Of a stretch of DNA of 64,000 nt, positions 49,961-61,303 are shown one piece after another. The notes beneath the pieces were generated by a model that saw nothing but the letters and a program-made list of their open reading frames with translations, did not search any database and was not told where the DNA came from. Position 1 is the stretch's first letter, and the number at the start of each line of letters is the position of its first letter. A program made the position numbers and the translations under genes. The DNA is from Certhia americana. Its lineage: Eukaryota > Chordata > Aves > Passeriformes > Certhiidae. Location of the stretch: the NCBI GenBank assembly GCA_018697195.1, contig JAGMWU010000040.1, positions 496,001 through 560,000 of the forward strand, in the 5' to 3' direction.

Positions 49961-52900
49961 TCATTTCTATCCAGGAAAGAATCTGTTTAGCTAAGAGGAG
50001 AGAATATCTAAGTTACTATACATCTCAGCTCTGAGACTGTCGGTCTTGGCTGCGTTGCTGGTGGAGTTATTCCAAATTCCAAAGGAATAGAGGAGTTCTT
50101 CTAGAACCCATAAAATACCAGGAGGTGTAGGGATGGCACCCGACATTACAGCTTATCCTAGGCCCTATGAAGAGCCTGAGAGTGGCTCCTGCAGGTGGTG
50201 CAGCCATTTCCCAGGGCAAGAGGAGAATGGTGATCTGCTGGTAGCAAACACTGGCATTGGACGTGGAGCTCAGGTTTGGTTGGAAGAAAGGTGACAGCAT
50301 TAGAAACAAAGTTTCTAATAGTCTTTTCCTTTTGCTGTTCTCCGCTTCCAGCTCCTGATGCAAGTCTGTGTTGCCGTCCTTCACTCTTCCTATGATGCAG
50401 AATGCTGACGAGCTAATACTTGGCTCAACACCAGCAAGTAATTTCCTGGTAATTAATTTGTTTTCTCTGTACCTGACCTGAATTTCTTTCAGGTAATTCA
50501 CAGGTTGGGTAACCCATCAGAATCAAACAATTTTAGGGGGTACCCAGGAGTACAATGAGTAATGGTTATTTTGAGTCTGTCTTCCCTCAGACTCTTTTCT
50601 CACTCGCTCTCAGCACTAGGGTTTCATTGCTATTACAGCACTTTGCATATAATTACCAACAGCTTTAGGTTATAATTATATTGTCATTTAGAACATTTGC
50701 AATGGGGAAAGAATGAACAAAGCAGTGAATTAAATATGCAATGACTGTTGATGTTTTGTGCCTTTTGCTTTCTTAACAACTTCATTAATATTTTGCAGTG
50801 TTTATGAGGAACTACCTAGAAAAACAGCCAATGCATGTGTTTAAATGTGTCACAACTCTAGGAACTAAAAGGAAAAAATAAACAGGATGAGCAGATACCC
50901 TTTAGAATTTAGAGTTTTTAATATGGACTTAAAAATTAGTGCAATCATTTGCATATTTATTGCACATGACATTTTCAAAAGACAGTAGAAGTGGGCTAAT
51001 GCTGCAATAAGTGGTAGAACTCCTGCTGACCTGAGTAAGAACAGATGTAAATAGGTACCATTCACTCAAGAAAATTACATGAGGTGGTCACTGTTTGTGA
51101 AACAGTTCAAAAGTTAAAGCCTATTGAGTCTCTGCCTTTGTCCTTGAGATAAAAGCTAAATACACTCTCTGTTCAGTATTTTCTCTGCAGGTGACCAACA
51201 TGAAATATAGTTGAACAAGAAAATTTTGCCACCATGTACATGGAAAAAATCTTATGGTTGTCTCTAGGAAATCTATAATGGCTCCAGCTTACAAATAAAC
51301 ATGAGTCCAAACATCATATATGCTTGATAATATTGCATAATTGTGCACGTCTGTAGACCTAAAAGTGTACTCAGTTGTATATGGATTTGCTATGTTAGTT
51401 AATCATGCCAGAGTACCAGGCTTATCTGTCTCCCTTCCTCAGGACTCAAGCTAAAGAATACTGGCAGCAAGATATTACTGGCATATAAGATAGGATTGTA
51501 AGACAAAAATATTATCAGAACCGTGGAAATCATCTGCTATAAACTCTCAGTGCCCTGTAAGCTTGGTTAAAACACACTTTTGCTGACAAAATTAATTGAG
51601 CTTGTAATCAATAAAGATGATGAGTATTTAGTAAAATAACTGGTGCTTGTGACATATTTCAAGTCAGTATGAGAGATTAGAATTTGACAGCATGGATGAA
51701 GATGTTTCTAATGATTGATCTCGCTAGTGATTTAATTTCTAGATAGCATCTCTGTATAGTGCAAACAGGGATTTTGCAAGTGAAATATGCATATTGATTT
51801 GTGAGCAAGCAAAAACAATTCATAGAGAAGTAAAATTTATTTAGAATTTAGTTTAGAATTTGTTTAGAAATTAGTAAATCAGGTAAGATTAATTGGTGAT
51901 TGAGGGTATCTACAATTTTTTTAGTATCTACACTTATTTAGGAATAAATGCTTTGCAATGTAACCCTTCATATCTGCCTAGTGCAGGAGAAGGTGCAAAG
52001 ATAACAGCAGTCAAACAAGTGGAAGCACTGGTTGATGTTTATTAAATATTTTAATAATGACTTTCTTCTCAAATATTTCACATATTTCACAAGAATATTA
52101 GAAGGGAAATGCATCATATCATCTGCCTTTTCCTAGCTAGCTAGAGCAACTAGGAGTTGAGATCAGTATGGCTAAGTAAGAATCACAGTATTTTGTTCTA
52201 TGTAGAAGCCATAAAACTCTCTTGGCAAAAAGAATATTTCCATCCAAAAAGATGGATTAAGAGCATCTTTGAATTGGAAAGCCAAGCTGTCCACCATCAG
52301 AAAATGCCACAATTAAGTTTGCAAACATGTACTTGAAAATCATTCCACCAAGTCGTTAACTGCCTAGGATTTCTCAGTGCAAAAATGCACAGGGATATTT
52401 TTTTAAAAAGGACAAAACATTTGTTCCATTTTTAAGAACTGCTGAAACAGTAAAAGCTAAGTAAGTGTTCTGCAAATGATAGGTTAGGTCAGTGAATTGA
52501 AATCTGTCAAAATTCTATGTGCAAATGGAATACTGTAGTAAGAGAATCTCACTTATTTTGTCATGCTTAACTGTCTTAAAGGATCTGGCCCAGGGACTTC
52601 AACCTAAATGACAAATTTCTAAAATTATATAGCCATCAGGAAGATGACTTGTCCCTGAGGTGGCAAACATCTTGCATAAGCACTTGCAAATGCCAGCCTG
52701 CTAAGTACTGGATCTGATACCATAACCATAGCAGGGTCTCCTAGGCTGAGATTATTTTGTGAATCTTTTCTGGGAAACTTTAGGAAGATTTTCTGATTGA
52801 GTGAAATCCCTGTGGAGATAATGATAATGAGCCACCAAGTAACTTATTGCTTGGAATAATATCAGTATGATGGTCTGTAATTCAAGACTTTCTACCCAAA

Positions 52901-53400
52901 TTTGAAAGCTGTCTCTAGTATGAGTCTGAATACAAAAATAAGCACACAGAGCAAGGTTGAAAATTGGACCCATCAGTTGCTTCTGTTCACAGTCAACTTA
53001 TAAAATTGTTCATACTTTTTTGTCTTTCTGTATCAATGAATACATAGTATTTTAATGTGATAAAAGTTAATCTAAGGTTCAAGATCACTGTTATTAATTA
53101 GTTAATCAAAGCTTTGCTGGCTGGGATTTTTTTTAGCAGGGGAATATACCCAAAGTTTTTGAGCTCTGTTCTTCTCATGAACAGAGTTTAGAAAAGTCAT
53201 TATCTTATGACCACTGTTTACCAGCTCAGAGGCAAATGCTATGAGATTTCATTTTTTCAGATTTTATATAAGGCACAAAAACTCATTGAGAGAAGCAATA
53301 TTCTGACGGTATGGTCCCTTAGTAAACAAGCTTTCAGAAAAACTGTGATAAATAATGTGTCTGATAGATAAACAAATGCCATGAAAGCTAATGCTCTCCT

Positions 53401-53432
53401 TAATGGATGCACAACTTCACCAGCATCCATTA
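53401..53432. repeat. 10-bp perfect hairpin
   Basis: taatggatgc at 53401-53410 pairs with gcatccatta at 53423-53432 across a 12-base loop. Confidence 0.85.
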
Positions 53433-54214
53433 ATTTTTATATGAATAACCTGCAAGTGTAGGTGGTCCTTGAGACAATTATACTTCAGCTAAGCATGACA
53501 TGAAGAGCAGACAATGAAACAGCCTCCTTGAGGATACCATAATGGTGAACAACAGGACAGAAAATCATGAAGGATTATCTTATGGGATCATAAATCCAGA
53601 TCAATTCTGACAAGGTTCAGCTCTAGGGATGACAAACCTCCTCTTTCTCTTGTGATGTTGACTTGAAGATGCCAGGCTAATGATCTTACTCCATTAACGT
53701 TTTTCTAGTGCCATCATTTGATGGTGTGTAGTTTGAATGTTTATGTTCATCTTCTTTCAATTTATGAGATGACTTTTTGGGTCTTGGTACATCTGACAAA
53801 AGCAGTTCTGCAAACTCTTTTCCCAGTGAGAAATTTGAATCCATAGACTTAGTATTGTTTCTAGCATATTCTAGCTAGTCAGTAAATGGTCATTCCATTC
53901 TTTTCAGAGGCAAAAGTTGTGTGTTTAGTTAGGAATAATTAAAACACAATAACAAATCAAAATGGAACCCCACTCCCAAGTGCTAAGGACGTTCCAGGAA
54001 GGTGGTTAATATTTTTGTTAATCTAACTGATTACTTTTTATATTGATAGGGTTCAAAATGAGATTTCTAAGAGTTTTTTTCTTGTGCTTTTTTCTTGATG
54101 GATTTATAACAGAAGTTTTGTCTAATTATCAGATCATTGTAAAAGTTTCAAATGGGATTTTCAGGGTTTCTAAGCATAAAATCTGTATATCTGATCATTC
54201 TGTGTCCTCTTGCC

Positions 54215-54247
54215 CTTTAAATAGATGCATTTTGCGTCTATTTAAAG
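54215..54247. repeat. 14-bp hairpin with ATTTT loop
   Basis: ctttaaatagatgc (54215-54228) pairs with gcgtctatttaaag (54234-54247) with a single A-C mismatch on the DNA (G-T on the opposite strand). It ends five bases before the direct duplication at 54252. Confidence 0.9.
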
Positions 54248-54251
54248 AGAC

Positions 54252-54309
54252 AATGTTATCAAATATAATATTAAAGGTAGAGTAGAATGTTATCAAATAT
54301 AATATTAAA
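54252..54309. repeat. 24-bp direct duplication, period 34
   Basis: A 24-base word starting aatgttatcaaatataatat is identical at 54252-54275 and 54286-54309, with ten bases between. It makes two adjacent short open frames end and begin alike, which is not a sign of coding. Confidence 0.93.
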
Positions 54310-54979
54310 CCCTGCCATGTCACTTGTTACTAATGAATTTACAGATCATTCCTACCTTATTAATGTGGCTAGACTGTCTGCATTTGTCACTTATTCTGTG
54401 CTGCCCTTCATTTTCTCACCAGTGAATTTCATTCATCCTTGTGCTGCCAAGCTCCCTGTCTTTGACAGGCCATTCACCAGTACCACCCTGACATCTCTCT
54501 TTTGCCTAATCAAAACAATTTGAATATGTATATATTGTAGTTTATAATATATACTAATCTGCTGATCAACAAGCTACTAGCAGTAAGGTTTTCTGTAGTC
54601 CTTTTTCTTCTAAATTGGCTTGAGGTTTGGAGCTGTATGTGTAGATAAATGATGTCTATCCAGTGCTAGGCAGATACTGTATTACTGCTTACTATAAGTC
54701 AGTGGATATTTGCAACTGATCCAGTGGGTAAAAGCTTTGCTAATGTAGCTAAGTGCCTACTTTCTAGAAACAAATCAATGTGACGTTACAGACCTATTTT
54801 TTCCCCCCTCAGTTTTACCTGCCTCATCTCTTTACCTTGCCTGTTTCTATTATCTCTATATTAAGACAAGGTCTTGAGAATGAAACTGAGTTATAAATGA
54901 GTCCTAATGTCCTATGTTTAAAAAAAAAAATCATATGAATCAGTATTATGTGAACATTTGATCAAGAATTAAACACAGA

Positions 54980-54984
54980 ATGAT
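54980..54984. repeat. Target-site duplication, left copy (atgat)
   Basis: The five bases atgat immediately before the LTR are repeated exactly at 55539-55543 immediately after it. Confidence 0.88.
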
Positions 54985-55538
54985 TGTGAAGGTTTGGCTA
55001 GGGTATGTTAAATTTTCTTCATAGTAGCTAATTTTGAATCTGTGCTGTAAAGAGTGTTGGGTACAGAGATGTTATTGCTGAGTAAAGCCTTTTTTTGCTC
55101 CTCAGCCCCATCACTGAGCAGGCTGGGGTGCACAAGAAGCTGGGAGGGGACACAGCAAGGAGAGCTGGCCCCAGATGACCAAAATTAAATCCCAGACCAT
55201 ATCATATATGCTCATGCTCAGCATATAAATATGGGGGAAGAAGAAAGGGAGAAAAGTTCAGGGTGATGTTATTTGTCTTCCCAAGTCACTTTTAGGGGTG
55301 ATGGAGCACTGCTTTCTTGTGCATTGCTGAACACCTGCCTTCCCATTGAAAGTGTTGAATGAATTCCCTGTTTTGTTTTTCTTGCACATGCAGCTTGTGC
55401 TTTACCTGTAAAACAGTCTGTCTCAAGCCATAAGTTTTTTCATTTTTGATTTTTTGATCCTCTCCCCCATTCCAGCCTGAGGGGACTGAGAGAGCACCTC
55501 TGTGGGGCTTAGTTGCTGGCAGAGATTAAACCATGACA
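54985..55538 (+). mobile_element. Solo LTR of an avian endogenous retrovirus (ERVL-like), 554 bp
   Basis: The element starts with TG (tgtgaaggtttggc) and ends with CA (ggttaaaccacgaca-type end, here agattaaaccatgaca). It is flanked by the perfect 5-bp duplication atgat. Blocks I recognise from a common bird ERVL-type LTR run in order: ttaaattttcttcatagtag, ggctggggtgcacaagaagc, gggaggggacacagc, a TATA box tataaat at 55224-55230, ggtgatggagcactgctttc, gctgaacacctgcctt and the cagcctgaggggactgagag end region. The consensus polyadenylation signal appears mutated near 55408. No internal retroviral sequence flanks it, so it is a solo LTR formed by recombination between two LTRs. Assignment to ERVL rests on recalled sequence similarity and the 5-bp duplication. 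Confidence 0.9.
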
Positions 55539-55543
55539 ATGAT
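55539..55543. repeat. Target-site duplication, right copy (atgat)
   Basis: Identical to 54980-54984. The pair fixes the borders of the solo LTR. Confidence 0.88.
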
Positions 55544-56206
55544 CTTCCTGGCATCTGTATACTTTCATTTTATTTACTTACATACTATTAAAATAGCACT
55601 GAAAAGAATATTAGAAAAGAGACATTCCTCTGTTGTCACTATAAAATGTAACAGGACGGGCTATGAATTTTTAAATCCTTATCAATTATGCAAACAGTGG
55701 CTTCTTCTTCAATGTGAGAATTGGTTGAAACTGCTCAGTGAACTAGTAAAGTGGGGATTTGACCCTGTGTTTTTACTGCCACCAAAGCTCTACAGTGTAA
55801 AGAAGCACATGCAAGTTGATCCCATTCAACTTTTTTGTCTACACAAATGAAAAGTATGAACAGGAAAAAACTTGTGTACTCATTCCACCAACTGTATTAT
55901 TTCAGTTTTCCTTTAATCTGCACGTCAGTGTTCTGGAAAGGGGAACAGCCTACACACTGCCAAGTCGAGACTATTTGTGAAAAGTCTTGGACAAGTGTGG
56001 CTTATAAACCTTGCTAAAGGCTCCTGTTGTGGGAACAGGAAATCCTGAACAAAATCTTGTTCTGGGATTTTGACAAACTGACAGCTAAATGAGAGCACGT
56101 TGCTTCCCCTGCCCGTTTATCGCTTAGTTTTGCCTAGAGAAGGATGAAATGAGGTAAGGGAGAGTCTAGAAAACTTAGCATTACAGAACAACTCCTTTTC
56201 TTTTGC

Positions 56207-56220
56207 ATTTGCATGCAAAT
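56207..56220. promoter_or_regulatory. Palindromic double octamer, candidate POU-factor site
   Basis: attTGCATGCAaat is a perfect 14-bp palindrome in which the octamer atttgcat and its reverse complement atgcaaat overlap by two bases. Octamers are the classic binding site of POU/Oct proteins, and paired octamers can bind dimers. A ttaatgag homeodomain-like word lies about 30 bases downstream. No promoter or gene is visible nearby. Confidence 0.4.
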
Positions 56221-59200
56221 TGATCTAGAAATCCATCAGCTGACTCTGTTAATGAGGTCAAGAAAAACACGGAGAGTTAATCAAACCTAGACATAGTTTT
56301 TATTGGTTAACTGTCTCCAGGGATGGAGACTCAGGGCTATGATTTTTCTTCTGTGCTTTGCAGAAACACCTTGCCATAAGTGCTGTTGGAATTAAATTCT
56401 GTTGAAGAGCTGCCTTTTTTTCCCCTTTTGCACAAAAGTTACCCATGCGTGTCAGTCTTGTCATTTTAATTGAACTTATAGGCATGAGTGGCATGTGGTG
56501 GAATTTAATCTGTCAGTATAACAATAATAAATTATTGCAGTAGGTTTGATAAAGAAACCTGGGACTTTGCAGAGAATAGTAAGGAACTGGGGGTTGGAAG
56601 GAAGTTTCATACAGCTTTGCCTGACAGTCAGCTTCTCTGTTTTACCCATTTCTTGTCATTTTTCTGTATGTTGTTGCCTAATTATTTCCGACACTATGCC
56701 CATCATATTTTCATTACAGCTATTAGTCAAATAGTTCAATCTCTTCCAGTCTGCCTTTCAGACAGGATAATATTTCTAGTTACTTTTACAGCCCCTCTTA
56801 TATTTCAGCCATTTTCCTTGTACTTTGAAGTGAATTGTTGAAATAAGACTTATCTTGTTGAATTCATGAAACGTATTAGGAAGGAAATTAATTTTAGTTT
56901 TGCATCTGAAAGATTAAATGACATTGGTAGTTGTGACCATGTGGCCTGAATAAGAAATATCTTGAGAAATTCTTGAGTTCATAAGTATTAAAAATAATTT
57001 CCTGCTGTAGTGCACGGATTTGTGAGAAGTATATCTGTAGATCCTCCCAGCTTTGAGTAGCAGCCAGGGGAAAACAGTACGGTGCTCATTTAATCCCTTC
57101 TGTAACTGAAATTGTTACCAAGAGTTTATGAGAGGTGTGATGGAATTACATAATGAAAGGCCATGCAATTGAGCAGATAATGCCTGATGTTTGGAGAAGG
57201 AGTTGGAGTAGCTAGAAAAATTACTCTGTTTAACAACTGCTGGTTACTGACGTAGCCTTATGTTTTAAGGGCTGAGAACCCTGTCTTGGCCCCAAATTGT
57301 GATAATGGGACACGGTAACTATTTTTTTTCAAAAACGTATATACTTTTTCTGAAAATGGAGTGTCAAAAATAACCTAAAAATGACAAGTTCTAAGTACAA
57401 AAATAAAAAGGCCTGTGGATTTCACTAGCAACTGTCAGAACATTTTGAAGCCTAAAGAGAGGTTTCCACACATGTCGAAACAACTGAAGCTCTTAGAAAT
57501 CCCTTTGCTTCATTCTAGGAGTGAGGTGAAATAGCACCAAAAAGCCAAGATACCTGATAAATCTGGATATGTGCGCTATTATCTGCTATGTGTGACCAGA
57601 GCAAATCTTTTCCACAGCAAAAAGAGCCTTAGAAAATTACAGCATCCCCACTCATTGCACTTTTCAGTCGGGCCAGTGGATGGAATGATAATCCTGGATT
57701 CTGCCTCAACAGTTTATGCGTTTTCTGTTGTACAAACAAAGGCATGAAATGGACTCAGCCTCAGCAGAGACCAGACTAACAGCTTGTTAGCCCTCCCCAA
57801 GGTGGATATTCTTACTGCTTGAATGCTGTCATGCTTTTGATTACTGTCAGGAATTTTGTTCAGGAGTATTATTTAGATATTTCAGGGAGTAAATGACTTC
57901 ACAAGGGGTTTCTCAAACTGTAGAGGTATTGCCAAGAATGCACAGGGACACCAGTTTAAACAAGTAAACTGCTGAGATTACCCTGAGTTAATAGGCAAGT
58001 CAAGGTCTTGGAGACTAGCAAAATATGAAGAATAAGACATAGTGGGATTATGTAGATTAAAGTAACAATTAAGATAGACACAGGACAGGGAGGACTGCTT
58101 CTCTGCTGAGGAGAGCAAAGGTGCAGTAGCCAAGACACAAACTCAGAAGTTCTCAGGAAATAAGTTTCTCTGCATGCATGTGTAAGAAAGGCACAACCAT
58201 AGCAGTATCGCTCTGCAAGAATGTGCAAACTTTGTATTTTCAGATTTAAGGAAAGGTCCAAACCCAAAATGACATTTTGTACAAGTGTGACAGTAATAGA
58301 CGCTGTTTTTCACTCTGATGGAAGGGATAAATGTAAATCTTGCAATGCAGAACACCATTTCTGTTTTAGCCATACTGAGCCTAAGCTAACAGCTGCACCA
58401 CTGCCAGAGATGTCAAAGAGACTGTCTGTGATTTTAGTTTAGATGGAGAGAGAAAATTTTGGAATAGCAAAATAGATCCATGAATTGTCAGAAAAGAGAA
58501 GGTACTTTATGTGTTTCATGAGAAGAAATTAATTTTTAAGATCTGTGCCTGTCACATTCATTGAACAGATTTTGAATCTAGATAAGGTAAGGAAATATTA
58601 TTTAAGGTCTCTGTAGATATTAGGAAAAGAATAGGAAAGGCTGGGTTTTCCTCTCATAGAGTTGTAAATCAGAAATAGTTCCTCTTTTTATCACTAACCT
58701 TGATGCTAATTTGTTTTAAGTACAAAATCAGTCTCTCAGAATCCTAACAGGTATATATTTCAGTGTTACACATGCAAAGGTAAGGGGTTTGTTTCATATT
58801 TCATAATTAGAAACTAAAGCCTTTGATAATGTGATAAGTGGTCCAAATGGGGGTTGCAAGTAATCATGTCTAACTAATTATCTACTGTAAAATCAAAAAC
58901 ACAAGAGGAACAGACACCTGCATAATGCAAGTCTTTGGAACAGATGTGCCTTTATTAATAGACATGACTTGCCTATTAAAACTCTGTGGTGACAAAGAAT
59001 GTTTTCCACTTTATGAAGGATACCCTGCCTAACCTTTGGTTTCTAGGCAATTATGAACACAAAAAACTGCAGACGTAGTGTGGCTTTTCTCTCTACCCCA
59101 TTATGCTACAACATGAGCTCTTAGCCCACCAAGGTTTTAAAGGTACTGTACTTCCTACCCAGTTGCCTTTGGTTGATTTTGATGACTATGTATTGTCTGA

Positions 59201-59853
59201 GGGCATGAAAACAAATAGCATTCAATGGGAATATTTTGCCAGTAAAGAAATTCAGCATTCAGAGTCCCTTGCAAATGTCTGACAGGTGTGTTGTGTGAAT
59301 GATTATGGATGTGACAAACAATGTAGAGTGTGAGGGTTTTCTTAAAGATACCCAATAACAGTTACAGGACTGTATGATAAAGAAAAAAAAGCGATCTACT
59401 TAAAAATTTACTACAGGGAGCAGAAAACTCAAGTTTATTCATTAGGATAATATTTTAAATGTTAATAACTTCTTCCTGACCCTAACAGATTTCATTGGTA
59501 AAGAGCTTGAATTTCATTCTTTGTAGGTTCAGGTATACATATAAAATAATACAGGTGGCTTGTCCTATGGATTGATATTATTTATAATGATATTATTTAC
59601 ATGCTTAAGAGTTGTTGCATGAATATATATTTACAAAATAGAAGATCTAATTATTAGAGATATTGCCCATTAGATCCCCAGATATATGCAGCTAAAATCA
59701 ACCAGAACTAAAAATTAATTAATTCCTTGATGTTAGTGGTCATGAGCTAATCTGATTTGAAATATTATTCACAGAATTAATTAAAAATCTCAAAGATTAA
59801 AATAATTTTTTGAAGAGTGTGCAAAATTAACACAAGAATCTGATAGTGGTTAC

Positions 59854-59935
59854 TTTTTTTTGGGGGGGGGGTTTGTGATTTTTTTGTTTGTTTGTTTTTT
59901 GTTTTATTTTGTGGGATTTTTTTGGGTATTTTGTG
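59854..59935. repeat. G/T-rich low-complexity tract with G10 run
   Basis: A T run is followed by ten G (59862-59871), then T runs with interspersed G. It has the same composition as the tract at 7427-7505. The region is prone to sequencing error. Confidence 0.88.
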
Positions 59936-60515
59936 GTACCCATGAACAATGAAACTAAGATGATATGGAAAAGCATCAAAACGTCATTCAGACTGGCTAA
60001 TTGTCCACCCCCTATTAATATTTTTTTTAGAAATGCATACTTTGAAAGAGAGAATACTTTAGATATTCTCCCAGTTTTTGTCTTTGAGACTAAAATCACT
60101 GGTGTCAGAGAGCACTTATCTGAAATGAAAGTTATCCTTTTCCACAACCATGCAGGTGAAAGAAAAACCCTTAGAGCAAATGTAGTAGTGGGGTGCTTGC
60201 GTCCGTGTTCTCTCTTTTCAATTCAGCTCTACTGAGCTGAAGAATTAAATGAAGGTGAAGAATTTCAATATTCTTTTTTACAACCCACTTCAGGGAGCTG
60301 ATTAACTCCTGCAAACCGCACACAGCATCCAGTGTACCCTGACTGCAAATGTGGGGAATGATTTTGGGTGCTTCCCAGGAGAGGACTGACTGCTGCTCCC
60401 CAACCCTCTGCTATCTTACAGCCTCATAGGTTTTCCTATCCTTTCCCTGCTCTCAAACACCATGTGAAGCTTCTGGCTTTCAGTAATGCAAACCCCTTGA
60501 AAATTAAAATTTTCC

Positions 60516-60535
60516 AAAAAAAAAAAAAAAAAAAA
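60516..60535. repeat. A20 homopolymer
   Basis: Twenty A after aattttcc. The upstream 150 bases are moderately C-rich, but no SINE or retrocopy is recognised and no flanking duplication is evident. Confidence 0.95.
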
Positions 60536-61293
60536 TTTACTTTTTCCTCTCTAAACTTTAGAGCAAGCTGATTTCACTTACAAGATACAATGATCAGTCT
60601 AGAATACAGAAATGGAAAATGTTGGCCACAGATGTATCCATTCAGGGTAACAGAAGCCTTCCTTTTGGAATGATGTGTTATGACTTTTTAAATTATATTT
60701 GACAGCATCAGGGCACTACAGTGAAGCCAGAAGACAGCTGAGGTTTAGATAGTTTCCATGTCTAAAATATCTTTTTTTGACGAGTAAAGATTAGCTTGAA
60801 AGGTCAAACTGAATGTACTGCAGTAAGAGTAGAAGGACATTAAAAATATATTCATAGCGAAAAAGAGCATGTGTATATTCATTCAGTGAGAACAAATATA
60901 TTCAAATACATACAGGAAATCTACTCCATCCATCTAAGTCTCAAACCTAAAGTACTCACCATTAAAAAGTCAGCAGTTGTTAATGTTTATCACACAGTGG
61001 GAATGAAATTACCTCAGCTTTTCTTTCCATTTAGGATAAAAGATATTCTATAATAACTGTAATTTTTTTTTTAATGGATTCATGGACTTAGCAGCTCTCA
61101 CAAGTTGTTGCAGCTGCTTTTACTTCAGGTTTTTAAAGGTTGGTAGTGCTGAGTTTTGTCGATGTGAAGCTGATGTGATAGCCATTGCTTAGGGATCAGA
61201 GATTCCTCTCCTTCTTACTGTTCATCCTGGTAGTAGCTCTGCTGCTGACCTACTTCACTTTTGATACTCTTAGGCCTGGATTCATTGTTCCAC

Positions 61294-61303
61294 NNNNNNN
61301 NNN
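61294..61303. other. Assembly gap (10 N)
   Basis: Ten N separate cattgttccac from tagtgtatc. The length is likely a placeholder, so distances across it are uncertain. Confidence 0.99.

Larger units (their letters stand above)
48309..54214. other. AT-rich non-coding stretch, no gene seen
   Basis: Contains the 28-bp tandem duplication at 49350-49406, a possible conserved element at about 49650-49960, and a 10-bp hairpin at 53401-53432 (taatggatgc with gcatccatta). A minus open frame of 144 codons at 50067-50501 has no recognisable domain. Short TTTAGAATT-type repeats lie near 51838-51875. Confidence 0.65.

Noticed and set aside
50067..50501. Minus-strand open frame of 144 codons
   Set aside because: No domain, no convincing splice or start context, single unremarkable frame.
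60361..60535. C-rich segment ending in A20, resembling a retrocopy with a poly(A) tail
   Set aside because: No recognisable source gene and no flanking target duplication.
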